Shown here one piece after another: positions 20,589-30,614 of a stretch of 64,000 nucleotides of DNA (the stretch's first letter is position 1; every line of letters begins with the position of its first letter). Made by a program: the position numbers and the translations under genes. The DNA is from Terrirhizobium terrae. Its GTDB lineage: Bacteria; Pseudomonadota; Alphaproteobacteria; Rhizobiales; Rhizobiaceae. The notes below the pieces were generated by a model. It did no database searches and was not told where the DNA came from. It saw only the letters and a list, made by a program, of their open reading frames with translations. The stretch is from positions 1,363,501-1,427,500 of the forward strand of contig NZ_CP104992.1 in the NCBI RefSeq assembly GCF_030323265.1. Reading direction: 5' to 3'.

Positions 20589-21203
20589 TTAGAACTCGAT
20601 GCCGGCCTGGGCCTTTACGCCCGCCTTGAAGTGATGCTTGACCAGCGTCATCTCGGTGACGAGATCGGCCGCCTCGATCAGCGCCGGCTTGGCATTGCGG
20701 CCGGTGACGACGACGTGAAGGTCGGGACGGCGAGCCTGCAGCGTTGCAACGACATTGTCGAGATCGAGATAATCATAGCGCAGGGCGATATTGAGCTCGT
20801 CGAGGATGAGAAGGGCGATCGTTTCGTCGGCCATCAATTCCAGCACTTTTTCCCAGGCCTTGTTCGCCGCCGCGATATCGCGCTTCAAGTCCTGAGTCTC
20901 CCAGGTGAAGCCTTCACCCATCGTGTGCCAGACGACACGATCACCGAAGACGGCGAGTGCCGGCTGTTCGCCGGTCGACCAAGCGCCCTTGATGAACTGC
21001 ACGATGCCGACGCGGCGGTTATTGCCGAGCATTCTGAGCGCCAGCCCGAAGGCTGCGGTCGACTTACCCTTGCCGGGGCCGGTATGGACGATGAGAAGAC
21101 CCTTTTCCAGGGTCTTCTCCGCGACTTCGGCATCCTGAACCGCCTTGCGGTTCGCCATCTTGGCGCGATGGCGTTCTTCGGCGGTCTGATCGATATCCTT
21201 CAC
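20589..21203 (-). CDS. cobO: Cob(I)yrinic acid a,c-diamide adenosyltransferase
   Basis: CobO transfers the adenosyl group of ATP to the corrin cobalt. The 204-residue protein has the P-loop HTGPGKGKSTAAFGLALR, the family Walker-B-like segment LILDELNIALRYDYLD and the C-terminal VTEMTLVKHHFKAGVKAQAGIEF. Its ATG overlaps the cbtA stop (ATGA). Membership in the riboswitch-controlled operon fits feedback by adenosylcobalamin. Confidence 0.96.
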   Translation of the reverse strand: MKDIDQTAEERHRAKMANRKAVQDAEVAEKTLEKGLLIVHTGPGKGKSTAAFGLALRMLGNNRRVGIVQFIKGAWSTGEQPALAVFGDRVVWHTMGEGFTWETQDLKRDIAAANKAWEKVLELMADETIALLILDELNIALRYDYLDLDNVVATLQARRPDLHVVVTGRNAKPALIEAADLVTEMTLVKHHFKAGVKAQAGIEF

Positions 21204-21970
21204 CGCGCTGCAAGCCCCGCGGAAGAGACCGGCACGTCTTCGCCGGCACGGAAACGCTGACGGAACACACCGGCAAGCGCGCCGAGCACCGCCCAGAACA
21301 CGAGGTTCGTGGCATAAACGGCATTGACGAAGCGGGCATGCAGTTCGATCGGCACGGCCGTCTCATGGGTCGGCGGCAGCGGCGCGCCGACAAGATGCGG
21401 TGCGACGAGAAGCACGATGGCGAGAGCGGCAAGCAGCGCCGAGCGGGTATAGGCGAGCAGCCCGAGGCCGACAGCGGTGCAGACGGCGGTCGAGATCCAC
21501 CAGACCTGGCGCGGCCCAAGCTCAGCGGCTGGCATGCCCGGCAGCTCCGGCGGCAGGCCGAGGCCGGGGGCGAGGCTGACGGTGAGGAAGCCGGCAATGC
21601 CGAACATCAGGCCGCCGCGCCATCCGCCGAAGCCGCCAAGCGCTTCCGCAATGGCGATGGCGACGAGGGCGAAACCGATGGCCGACAGAACATCGGCAGC
21701 CGCGGTATAGGCGAAGCGCTCGAAACCGTCGGCCGGTGCCCAGGCTTCTTCGTCGTGATGGTGATCGGCAGCGGCCGGCGCGGCAGTGCCCGCAGCGGGC
21801 GCCGCGTCATGCGAATGGCTGTGCCCGGCCTCTTCGCCGCCAGCATTTTCATAGGTTTCCGCCGCAAGGATGAGCGGGACGGTGGAAAAACTCTGCATCA
21901 CGGTCATCAGGAGACCGGACAAAAGCCCTGCGACCACCGCCGTGAAGACGATGTTACGAAACAGCGACAT
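21200..21970 (-). CDS. cbtA: CbtA, predicted cobalt transporter subunit
   Basis: CbtA is predicted to act with CbtB in cobalt uptake. The 256-residue membrane protein has about five hydrophobic helices and, between the first two, a His-rich loop (GHSHSHDAAP and ADHHHDEEAW) likely to bind metal on the periplasmic side. The ATG at 21970 follows GAGGAATT. The gene lies 30 bases after cbtB and overlaps cobO by 4 bases. No other cobalt transporter is visible in the cluster, so this is the likely metal supply for CobN. Confidence 0.9.
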   Translation of the reverse strand: MSLFRNIVFTAVVAGLLSGLLMTVMQSFSTVPLILAAETYENAGGEEAGHSHSHDAAPAAGTAAPAAADHHHDEEAWAPADGFERFAYTAAADVLSAIGFALVAIAIAEALGGFGGWRGGLMFGIAGFLTVSLAPGLGLPPELPGMPAAELGPRQVWWISTAVCTAVGLGLLAYTRSALLAALAIVLLVAPHLVGAPLPPTHETAVPIELHARFVNAVYATNLVFWAVLGALAGVFRQRFRAGEDVPVSSAGLAAR

Positions 21971-22000
21971 TGGGGAATTCCTCTTCGTTTGCCTGCAAAA

Positions 22001-22177
22001 TCAGTGGCAGGGGAAAGCCAGCGAGTGGCGCGTATCGTGAGCGGCGTTGTGGACCACTTCCAGATGCGAGAACCCCACGAAGCCGACGATGAACAGACCA
22101 AGAATGGCCGTCATGCTGAGAGGAATGATTTTCGATGCGGAAACGCTGACTGCTCCCGCAGCAGAATTCGTAACCAT
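22001..22177 (-). CDS. cbtB: CbtB, small cobalt transporter subunit
   Basis: This 58-residue protein has one transmembrane helix (IIPLSMTAILGLFIVGFVGF) followed by HLEVVHNAAHDTRHSLAFPCH. The His-rich C-terminus is the hallmark of CbtB and probably binds cobalt. The ATG at 22177 is preceded by AAGGACAGGTCC. It is the first gene after the minus-strand cobalamin riboswitch. Confidence 0.9.
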   Translation of the reverse strand: MVTNSAAGAVSVSASKIIPLSMTAILGLFIVGFVGFSHLEVVHNAAHDTRHSLAFPCH

Positions 22178-22227
22178 GGACCTGTCCTTCTGCCCTCCAC
22201 CCGAGGGCCGTTCTAGAGTGCCTCTCG

Positions 22228-22443
22228 TCCCTGGCAGGTCTCCTGGCTCGCGGATCGGGCGCTTTCGCCCGCCTTCCCAGGTTGATCCTTGTCCGGATCT
22301 CTCCAGTGGCGTCACGGCTTGTGGCCGTTTTGGGCGAAGACTTTCCGCTTACAGTTGCGGGGGCAGCCGCGGGTTTGACGAAAGATCCGTCGCACCGCAT
22401 TCCCTTTGATCTCCCTTATGGGAAAACCCTATCGGGCACCAAA
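22228..22443 (-). promoter_or_regulatory. Cobalamin riboswitch upstream of cbtB-cbtA-cobO-cobQ
   Basis: On the minus strand the order of conserved blocks is GGTGCCC, GGGAATGCGGTGCG, GCGGCTGCCCCCGCAACTGT, GCCACTGG, GGGAAGGC and GCGAGCCAGGAGACCTGCC. These are the core and P1-closing sequences of the AdoCbl (B12-box) riboswitch. The aptamer ends about 50 bases before cbtB. Adenosylcobalamin binding should reduce expression of cobalt uptake and late synthesis genes. Confidence 0.95.
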
Positions 22444-22452
22444 GACACTGTC

Positions 22453-22480
22453 ACTATAGACACTTTCGCCGCACGGGCAA
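22453..22480 (-). promoter_or_regulatory. Putative promoter for the cbtB operon
   Basis: On the minus strand, TTGCCC (bases 22475-22480) is followed after 16 bases by TATAGT (22453-22458). Transcription would begin just upstream of the cobalamin aptamer. Assigned from sequence match and position only. Confidence 0.5.
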
Positions 22481-22494
22481 TCGCCTTTGCGACA

Positions 22495-22523
22495 TTGACA
22501 GTTCGACGCCGGAGCGCTTACTT
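22495..22523 (+). promoter_or_regulatory. Putative promoter for DUF1636-cobW-cobN operon
   Basis: TTGACA at 22495-22500 and TTACTT at 22518-22523 are separated by 17 bases. They stand immediately before the plus-strand cobalamin aptamer. The -35 is perfect and the -10 is weak. Confidence 0.5.
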
Positions 22524-22532
22524 GGACCCATA

Positions 22533-22727
22533 CGACGGTCCCTTGCCGGCAACGGCAGGGGCTAAGAGAGAATGCGGTGCGGGTATCGGGAATCCATCTC
22601 CCTCAGACCCAATGCCGCGGCTGCCCCCGCAACTGTATGCGGCGAGCCATCCTGCCAAAGACGCCACTGGAAAATTCCGGGAAGGCAGGCGGATGGCGAC
22701 GACCCGCGAGCCAGGAGACCTGCCGTT
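22533..22727 (+). promoter_or_regulatory. Cobalamin riboswitch upstream of DUF1636-cobW-cobN
   Basis: The conserved blocks follow in order: ACGGTCCC with a GC-rich hairpin, GAGAATGCGGTGCGGG, GCGGCTGCCCCCGCAACTGT, GCCACTGG, GGGAAGGC and GCGAGCCAGGAGACCTGCCG. Downstream, CGGGGTGC (near 22755) and GCACCCCG (near 22808) can pair and may form part of the expression platform before the start at 22845. The riboswitch should repress the operon when adenosylcobalamin is abundant. Confidence 0.95.
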
Positions 22728-22844
22728 TCAGACACATGCTTTTCCGGGCGGGGTGCCTCGGATGAAGCTTCGCTTTCCACTGCAGGATGGTTCGCCCGCC
22801 TGCCGCGCACCCCGGATTTGTAAGACCCGACGGTTTGCGGCCCG

Positions 22845-23256
22845 ATGACGAATGAAGTGCCAAAAGAGATATCAAAATCGGCTTCCGATGAAGTCGATGT
22901 GACGATCTTCGTCTGCACCAATTGCCGTGAGGCGACCGACAGCGAAGCCCGCCCGGGCATCGGCCTGATGGAGGCTCTGCGCCAGGCAGCGGAAGGCAAG
23001 CCACTCGCGGTGAAGCCGGTCACCTGCCTTGCCAATTGCGAGAAGAGCCCGAGTGCTGCTTTCAACCACCGTTCCGGCTGGTCCTATGTCTTCGGTCATC
23101 TCTCGACCGACAATGTCGACGACATCGTTACCGGCGCCATGATGCTGGCCGAGGACGAGCGCGGCTTCCTTCCCCTTCGCGGCCGTCCATCATGCCTTCG
23201 CGGCAAGGGCATGACGGCCCGCATTCCCCATTCCACCACCACGAGGACATGCCTTC

Positions 23257-23260
<4 letters not shown>
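22845..23260 (+). CDS. DUF1636 metal-binding protein, apparent frameshift near 3' end
   Basis: A small protein with a thioredoxin-like ferredoxin fold. Cysteine pairs FVCTNCRE and CLANCEKSP match the DUF1636 pattern, a family regularly found beside cobW in B12 loci. As written the frame runs to 23288. If one C is added to the C4 run at 23226-23229, the end reads ARIPPFHHHEDMPS and stops at 23258-23260, overlapping the cobW ATG (ATGA). I prefer that version because of the coupling and the metal-binding His tail. It may pass metal or electrons to the cobalt chelatase system; this is inference. Confidence 0.8.
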
Positions 23261-24306
<1,046 letters not shown>

Positions 24307-24318
24307 AGGCACGCCAAG

Positions 24319-24357
24319 CAATTCCAGGAAAAGTGCGAAGCGGTTTTCCTGGAATTG
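24319..24357. repeat. Intergenic palindromic repeat between cobW and cobN
   Basis: CAATTCCAGGAAAA (24319-24332) and TTTTCCTGGAATTG (24344-24357) form a perfect 14-bp stem with an 11-base loop. The sequence resembles a common rhizobial intergenic repeat. It could act as an attenuator or mRNA stabiliser inside the operon, as it lacks a T tract. Confidence 0.8.
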
Positions 24358-24376
24358 CGGAATACAAAGGAAAAGG

Positions 24377-27300
24377 ATGCACATACTCGCCACCACATCG
24401 TCGTCGCTCGACGACCTTATCGAACCGGTCGACCTCAACCAGTCCCCGGCCGATGTGGTGGTGCTGTCCTTTTCCGGCAGTGATTTGAACGGCATTGCGG
24501 CTGGGTGGGGTTCTGCTCCCAACCACGAAAACGCCCCCTCTGGCCTGCCGGCCATCTCCCCCACAAGGGGGAGAAGACTCGCGGCTCCCCTTCGGCAAAC
24601 ACAGACGGCCAGCATGGCAATGAAAGTCCCTCCCTCCTGTGGGGAGGGGTTGGGGAGGGGACTTCCTTTATTTCGCCACCTACGCTCGCCCTCACCAACC
24701 TATCCGACCTGCGCCATCCGATGTCCGTCGACCTGTGGGCGGAAAAGACCGCGGCGCATGCAAAGGTGATCCTCGTACGCATTCTCGGCGGCTACGACCG
24801 CTGGGCCTATGGCGTCGAAGAGCTTTCGAGGCTGGCAAGGCGGAGAAAGATCGCGCTCGCGCTGCTACCGGGCGAATGCAGCATCCGCGACGAGCGGCTG
24901 GCCGCCGCTTCGACGGTTTCCGAAGAAGAGCTGTCCGGCATCCTCGCCTGTTTTCGCGAGGGCGGACCGGACAATATGCGGCTGTTGGCAAAGAGGCTGG
25001 GTGCCTTGGCGAGAGGCGACGCGGATGCTTTACCGACGGCGAATCCCATGCCGAAAGCCGGTTTCTACCAGCCTGGCGAAGGCATTGTTGATCGCGACAC
25101 CCTGATTGCTAATTTTGCATCAGATGCGCCGCGACTGCCGATCCTGTTCTACCGTTCCATGCTGCTCGCCAATGACGCCGCACCGATCGATGCGCTATTC
25201 GAGGCACTGGCAGCTCGCGGCTTTGCTCCGGTCCCCATCTTCGTCAGCGGTTTGAAGGATGCGGATGCGATTGCGTTTGTCGAAAGGGCAATTGATGAGC
25301 TTTCACCCGCCGCTATTCTGACCACCACCGCCTTTGCCAGCGGCGCCGACGACAAGGGCGAAACACTCTTCGACCGGACGGGCATCCCGGTTTTCCAGAT
25401 CGTCGTCGCCACCACCCGCCGCGAAGGCTGGGCGGAAGGCAGGCGCGGGCTGAACCCGGCAGACCTTGCCATGCATGTCGTTCTGCCGGAGCTCGACGGC
25501 CGCATCCTGGCCGGTGCGATCTCTTTCAAGGACGGCGACAACTCCGCCAATCTCGTCAATCAGCCCGAATCCGACCGGGTGGAGCAGGTCGCAGAGCGGA
25601 TTGCCGCCTTCCTGCGCATGAAGATGGCGCCGCGAGCCGAGCGCAGGCTCGTGATCCTGCTGCCGGACTATCCGAGTGCGCCGGGCCGCACCGGGTATGC
25701 GGTCGGGCTGGATGTACCGCAAAGCGTGCTGTCCATGCTGCGGGATCTTTCGATAGCGGGCTATTCGGTTTCGGACATTCCCGAGACACCACGTGATCTG
25801 CTGGATCGCCTAAGCAAAAAGACCGGCACCCTTTCGATAGCGGACTATGTTCCGGCACCCGGTGCCGATGCCGCCTGGGGTACGCCTGAAGACGATGAGG
25901 ATATCGAAGACGGCGCTTATCGTTTCCGCGCCGCGCAGTTCGGCAACATCACCGTGGCGCTCGCACCCGATCGCGGCCGCAATGCCGATCGTCGCGCTGA
26001 TTATCACAGCCCTGACCTGCCGCCGCGTCACGCGCTGGCCGCCTTCGGCCAGTGGATGCGCAACGCGCTCGGCGCCCATGCGATCATCCATGTCGGCGCC
26101 CATGGCACGCTGGAATGGCTGCCGGGAAAGACGGTGGCGCTGTCGAAGGATTGCTTTCCGGAACTCGTTACCGGCGGCCTGCCGGTGATTTATCCCTTCA
26201 TCGTCTCCAATCCGGGCGAAGCGGCCGTCGCCAAGCGGCGCATCTCCGCCGTCACCATCGGCCATCTGCCGCCGGTTCTGACCGGAGCGGGCCTTTCGGA
26301 CGAGCAGAAAAAACTGGAACTGCTGGTCGACGAATATGCGCAGGCCGACGGGTTGGACCGCCGCCGCCGTGACCGGCTGGCAAAGCTGATCGTCGATGCC
26401 GCCAGAGACACGACGATCGCCACCGATGCCGGCGTGTCCCGCAACGACGATCCGGATACGGCGCTTGCCCGCATCGATGCCTTTCTCTGCGACCTGAAGG
26501 ACTTTGCCATCAAGGATGGCCAGCATGTGTTCGGAGAGGTGGCGGAAGGCGACGACGATCCGTTACGGGTCGCCAGCGCCGAAACCGAGCGGCAGGCGCT
26601 ACTGGATGCGCTGGACGGAAAGCACATTCGTCCCGGCCCCTCCGGGGCGCCGGCGCGCGGCCGCCGCAATGTGATGCCGACCGGGCGAAATCTCTTCGCC
26701 AGCGATCCGCGCACCCTGCCGACACCGACGGCCTTCGAGCTCGGCAAACGCGCCGCCGACGAAATCCTGCGCCGCTACCTGCAGGACCATGGCGACTGGC
26801 CGAAAAACCTCGTCTTCGATCTGTGGGGCAGCGCATCTCTCAGAAGCGGTGGCGAAGAAGTGGCGCAGGTTCTGGCGCTGATGGGTGCCCGGCCGGAGCA
26901 GGACGCCGCAACCGGCCGCGTGACCGGCATCGAGGTTCTTCCGCCGGCACAACTCGGCCGCCCGCGGGTCGACGTGACGCTGCGCATTTCCGGCCTATTC
27001 CGCGACATGTTTCCGGCGCTGATCGCCCTGCTCGACGCCGCCATGCGAGCGATTGCCGCGCGGGAGGAAGCCCCGGGCGACAATCCGCTGGCGGAAGAGA
27101 CGCAAAGAGCAGGCGCCGTTCCGGCCCGCATTTTCGGCTCCGCCCCGGGCACCTACGGCTCCGGCATCGAGGAAAAGCTGGCCGATGGCTCATGGGTCGA
27201 ACGCGAAGAGCTTGGCCGCATCTATCTCGACGCCACCAGCCATGCCTTCAGCGGTGCCGATGGCGAGGCAAGCCATGTGCCCGGCGAATTCGCCGGACGG

Positions 27301-27840
27301 ATAGGCACGGCCGACCTTTTGGTCCATACCGGCGACGATCCCGGCCGCGACCTGCTGGACGGTTCTGCCGACGTAGCCTTCATTGGCGGCTTTTCGGCGG
27401 CCGTAGCAGCACTTGGCGGCAAGGCGGATGTGATCACGCTCGACACGACCGATCCTGCAAAACCTAGGGCGCGCTCGATTTCCGAGGCGGTGACACGCGT
27501 GGTTCGCGCCCGCGCCACCAATCCGCGCTTCATTGCCGGCCAGATGCGCCATGGTCCGCGCGGGGCCGCTGAACTGGTGGAAACCGTCGACCGCCTGATC
27601 GGCTTTGCCGAGACGACCCACGCGATCCCGCAATCGCTGATCGACGCCACCTATGACGCCTATCTGGGCGACGAGACGGTGCGTGATTTTCTGCTCGCGC
27701 AGAACCCTGAGGGCGCGCGTTACATGGGCGAACGGTTCCGCTCGGCTTTGAACCGCGGGCTCTGGCATCCGCGCCGCAACGCGGTGGATGCGGAACTGGA
27801 AATGTTGATGAGGAGGTCGCATGACAGCACTCTCCCTTGA
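24377..27840 (+). CDS. cobN: Cobaltochelatase subunit CobN, interrupted near N-terminus by a palindromic repeat
   Basis: CobN is the large subunit that inserts cobalt into hydrogenobyrinic acid a,c-diamide with CobS and CobT, neither of which is in this window. The true N-terminus is MHILATTSSSLDDLIEPVDL at 24377, with AAGGAAAAGG just before it. After about 42 codons a repeat region (about 24515-24680) intervenes. Conserved sequence then resumes as TLALTNLSDLRHPMSVDLWAEKT in another frame. Both frames are open through part of the repeat, and one missing base within it would make a continuous protein with about 55 extra residues. The remaining 1050 residues show normal CobN blocks (DVPQSVLSML, IIHVGAHGTLEWLPGKTVALS, GSAPGTYGSGIEE). 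It overlaps cobG by 20 bases. Confidence 0.88.
24532..24661. repeat. Palindromic repeat region inside cobN
   Basis: The first part (24534-24574) matches the right half of the GH2-gene element at 39 of 41 positions and contains TGGCC-TGCC-GGCCA (24541-24554) and CTCCCCC-ACAA-GGGGGAG (24556-24573). A second GC-rich motif (CCCTCCC...GGGGAGGGG...) lies at 24627-24661. The element sits inside the conserved N-terminal domain of CobN. Confidence 0.85.
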
Positions 27841-29236
27841 CCGCTCGACACTGGACATGCGGCGCGGCGTCTGCCCTGCCCTGTCGACGCCGATGATGAC
27901 CGGCGACGGGTTGCTTGCTCGCATATCGCTCGTCGAGGCGATTTCGCCGGTCGAGCTTGCGAACATCTGCCGACTGGCGCTGATGCACGGCAATGGCATG
28001 ATCGACATCTCCGCCCGCGGCAATCTGCAGATCCGTGGCCTGAGCGAGACTTCGGCTCCGCGGCTCGATGCAGACGTCCGGGCAATGAACCTGGCGCTGC
28101 GCGACGGCTTGGCCGTTGAAGTGCCGCCGCTGGCCGGAATGGATGAAAGCGAGATTGTCGATCCGCGACCGATCGCGGAAGCCATCCGCAAAGGCGCGCG
28201 GGAGATCACCGGCCTCGCGCCGAAAATGGCCGTTGTGATCGATGGCGCGGGACAGCTCAGGCTGTCGGACCTCCTGGCGGATATTCGTCTTGTTGCGGTC
28301 AGCAAGACTGAGTGGAAGCTGCTTCTCGGCGGCACCGAGCAATCGGGTCGCGTTATCAATGTTTTACGTGAAACACATGCTGTCGACACTGTTTTGGCGC
28401 TGCTTAGACGGCTCGCAGCATTGGGAAACAAGGCACGCGGACGTGATCTTAGCTTTGGCCCAACGCTAGACAAAGAGGCGACCGCATTCTCAACGTCATC
28501 CTCGGGCTTCTCCCGAGGATCTGCTGGCGTCGCGCCCGTCGATCCGTTGCGGATGCTCGGGACAAGCCCGAGCATGACGGCGCAGGATGCGGCAACGGCC
28601 CCATCCTCGCCTTTCAACTTTTACCCTCTAGCTGATAGCCTCCATGCGATCGGCATCGGCCCGGCCTTCGGACAATCTCGCGCGAAAGACCTGATTGCGC
28701 TGTGCGACGAAGCGAGTCGCCTGGGAATAAGATCCCTCAAGCCCGCCCTCGATCACGCACTGCTTTTCTTCGGCCCGAAAAATGCCTGCGAGGCGCTGCA
28801 GGACTTCGCCTGCGAAAACGGCTTCATCACCTCGGCCAGCGATCCGCGCGGCCACATTGCCGCCTGCACCGGCAGCCCTGCCTGCAACTCGGCAACCGTC
28901 GCCACCCATGACATTGCTGCCGAGGCTGCGGCCGAGTGCGGCGACCTGCTCGATGGATCGTTCAAGCTGCATGTCACCGGCTGCGCCAAGGGCTGCGCCC
29001 ATCCGGAACCCACAGCGCTCGCACTTTGCGGCACCGCAGCCGGTGTTTCCCTGATCGCGCAGGGAAAAGCGTCAGGCGAACCCTTTGCTTTCACCGATTT
29101 TGCCGATACCAACGCCACGCTTCGCCGGCTTTCCGATCTTGTCAGGATCGAACGACGGCCGGGCGAAAACTCTGCCGACTGCCTTGCCCGGATCGGTTCC
29201 GCGCGACTGGCAGCGGCTGCCACAGGACGACCATGA
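27821..29236 (+). CDS. cobG: Precorrin-3B synthase, with an in-frame palindromic insertion
   Basis: CobG is an iron-sulphur and non-haem iron monooxygenase that converts precorrin-3A to precorrin-3B using oxygen, which defines the aerobic pathway. The protein has two ferredoxin-like/nitrite-sulphite-reductase halves. Cluster ligands appear in ACTGSPAC and TGCAKGCAHP. Between the halves the frame runs through an 86-bp palindromic repeat (28494-28579), adding TSSSGFSRGSAGVAPVDP and LRMLGTSPSMTA. The ORF remains intact, so a functional enzyme with an extra loop of about 28 residues is plausible. It overlaps cobN by 20 bases, and its stop overlaps the cobH ATG. Confidence 0.92.
   Translation: MTALSLDRSTLDMRRGVCPALSTPMMTGDGLLARISLVEAISPVELANICRLALMHGNGMIDISARGNLQIRGLSETSAPRLDADVRAMNLALRDGLAVEVPPLAGMDESEIVDPRPIAEAIRKGAREITGLAPKMAVVIDGAGQLRLSDLLADIRLVAVSKTEWKLLLGGTEQSGRVINVLRETHAVDTVLALLRRLAALGNKARGRDLSFGPTLDKEATAFSTSSSGFSRGSAGVAPVDPLRMLGTSPSMTAQDAATAPSSPFNFYPLADSLHAIGIGPAFGQSRAKDLIALCDEASRLGIRSLKPALDHALLFFGPKNACEALQDFACENGFITSASDPRGHIAACTGSPACNSATVATHDIAAEAAAECGDLLDGSFKLHVTGCAKGCAHPEPTALALCGTAAGVSLIAQGKASGEPFAFTDFADTNATLRRLSDLVRIERRPGENSADCLARIGSARLAAAATGRP
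28494..28579. repeat. Palindromic repeat read in frame inside cobG
   Basis: The element is bounded by CGTCAT (28494-28499) and ATGACG (28574-28579). It contains two hairpins, CCTCGGG-CTTCT-CCCGAGG (28500-28518) and ATGCTCGGG-ACAAG-CCCGAGCAT (28553-28575). The layout matches a family of rhizobial palindromic repeats usually seen between genes. Here it lies in the inter-domain linker of CobG and is translated without a stop. Confidence 0.9.
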
Positions 29237-29862
29237 CGAATTACGACTATATCCGCGAAGGCGATGCGATCTACGAAAAGTCCTTTGCGATCATCCGCGC
29301 CGAGGCCGATTTGTCCGCCTTTACCGAGGAACAGGCCGATATTGCAGTGCGCATGATCCATGCCTGCGGTCTGGTGGAAGCGGCACAGCATTTTCGCTTT
29401 TCGAGCGATTTCGTCGAGGCCGCCCGCGGCGCGCTGCGCGCCGGAAAGCCGATCTATTGTGATGCCGAAATGGTGGCCCATGGCGTGACTCGCGCCCGTC
29501 TGCCGGCGGAAAACCAGGTGATCTGCACGCTCCGCGACAGCCGCACGCTGGAACTGGCAAAAACGATCGGCAACACCCGCTCGGCCGCCGCGCTCGATCT
29601 GTGGGACGAGCTGGAAGGCTCGGTGGTCGCGATCGGCAATGCGCCAACGGCGCTTTTCCGCCTGCTCGAAATGCTGGATGCCGGCTGGCCCCGCCCTGCG
29701 GCAATCATCGGCATGCCTGTCGGTTTCGTCGGCGCGATGGAATCCAAGGAAGCCCTGATGGAATCCACCCACGACATTCCCTATGCCGTGGTGCGTGGCC
29801 GCATGGGCGGTTCGGCGATGACGGCTGCCGCCGTCAACGCGCTGGCGAGGGCCGGGCTTTGA
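29233..29862 (+). CDS. cobH: Precorrin-8X methylmutase
   Basis: CobH moves the C11 methyl group to C12, giving hydrogenobyrinic acid. The protein has 209 residues. The family segments GNAPTALFRLLEML, IGMPVGFVGAMESKEAL and the acceptor-binding AEMVAHGVTR are present, with the catalytic His probably the one in AEMVAHGV. The ATG at 29233 overlaps the cobG stop (ATGA). The frame extends upstream into cobG, but that extension is not real. Confidence 0.95.
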   Translation: MTNYDYIREGDAIYEKSFAIIRAEADLSAFTEEQADIAVRMIHACGLVEAAQHFRFSSDFVEAARGALRAGKPIYCDAEMVAHGVTRARLPAENQVICTLRDSRTLELAKTIGNTRSAAALDLWDELEGSVVAIGNAPTALFRLLEMLDAGWPRPAAIIGMPVGFVGAMESKEALMESTHDIPYAVVRGRMGGSAMTAAAVNALARAGL

Positions 29863-30614
29863 GCAGCAGCGTAACCAGGGGCCGGCTCACCGGCGTCGGA
29901 ACCGGTCCGGGCGATCCTGAACTGATGACGCTGAAGGCCGTGCGCGCCGTGAGCGAGGCCGATGTCGTTGCCTTCTTCTGCAAGAAGGGCTCGACCGGCA
30001 ACGGCCGCGCCATCGTCGAGGCTCATATCCGCCCCGGCACGATCGAGCTGCCGCTCGTCTATCCGGTCACGATCGAGACCCACAAGGACGAGGCGGATTA
30101 CAAGAACCCGATCAACGATTTCTTCGATCGCTCGGCCGAAGAAATCGCCGCTCATCTCGATGCCGGCAGAAATGTCGCCGTGCTGAGCGAGGGCGACCCG
30201 CTGTTCTACGGCTCCTACATGCATCTGCATCTCAGACTGAAGGAGCGTTATCAGGCAGACGTGATTGCCGGCGTGACCGCCATGTCCGGCTGCTGGTCGA
30301 TGACCGGCCTGCCGCTGGTACAGGGCGACGACATTCTGAGCGTTCTGCCCGGTACCCTCTCGGAAGAGAAACTGACCGAGCGGCTGGCAGTTACGGATGG
30401 TGCCGTCATCATGAAGGTTGGCCGTAACTTGCCGAAGATCCGCCGCGCACTGGCCGCAGTCGGCAAGCTGTCCGGCGCGCTCTATGTGGAGCGCGGCACT
30501 ATGGCGAATGGCGCGGCGGAACGGCTGGAGACCCGCGACGAAAGCCCGGCGCCCTATTTTTCCATCGTTCTCGTTCCCGGCTGGTCGACCCGGCCGCAAG
30601 GTGGCCAGAAATGA
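29859..30614 (+). CDS. cobI: Precorrin-2 C20-methyltransferase
   Basis: An S-adenosylmethionine-dependent tetrapyrrole methylase of 251 residues, adding the C20 methyl group. Signature segments are GVGTGPGDPELMTLKA at the N-terminus, SEGDPLFYGSY and AGVTAMSGCWSMTGLPL. No ATG or GTG is placed before the conserved start. The TTG at 29859, overlapping the cobH TGA (TTGA), is the best initiation codon and gives LSSSVTRGRLTGVG. The stop overlaps the cobJ ATG. Confidence 0.92.
   Translation: MSSSVTRGRLTGVGTGPGDPELMTLKAVRAVSEADVVAFFCKKGSTGNGRAIVEAHIRPGTIELPLVYPVTIETHKDEADYKNPINDFFDRSAEEIAAHLDAGRNVAVLSEGDPLFYGSYMHLHLRLKERYQADVIAGVTAMSGCWSMTGLPLVQGDDILSVLPGTLSEEKLTERLAVTDGAVIMKVGRNLPKIRRALAAVGKLSGALYVERGTMANGAAERLETRDESPAPYFSIVLVPGWSTRPQGGQK

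Noticed and set aside
19797-21260. A 487-codon open frame on the plus strand
   Set aside because: Antisense to cobQ and cobO over its whole length; low-complexity composition without domains.
24377-24769. A separate small gene in front of cobN
   Set aside because: Its first 42 codons match the expected CobN N-terminus; the rest is repeat sequence and out-of-frame cobN. It is the 5' part of cobN.
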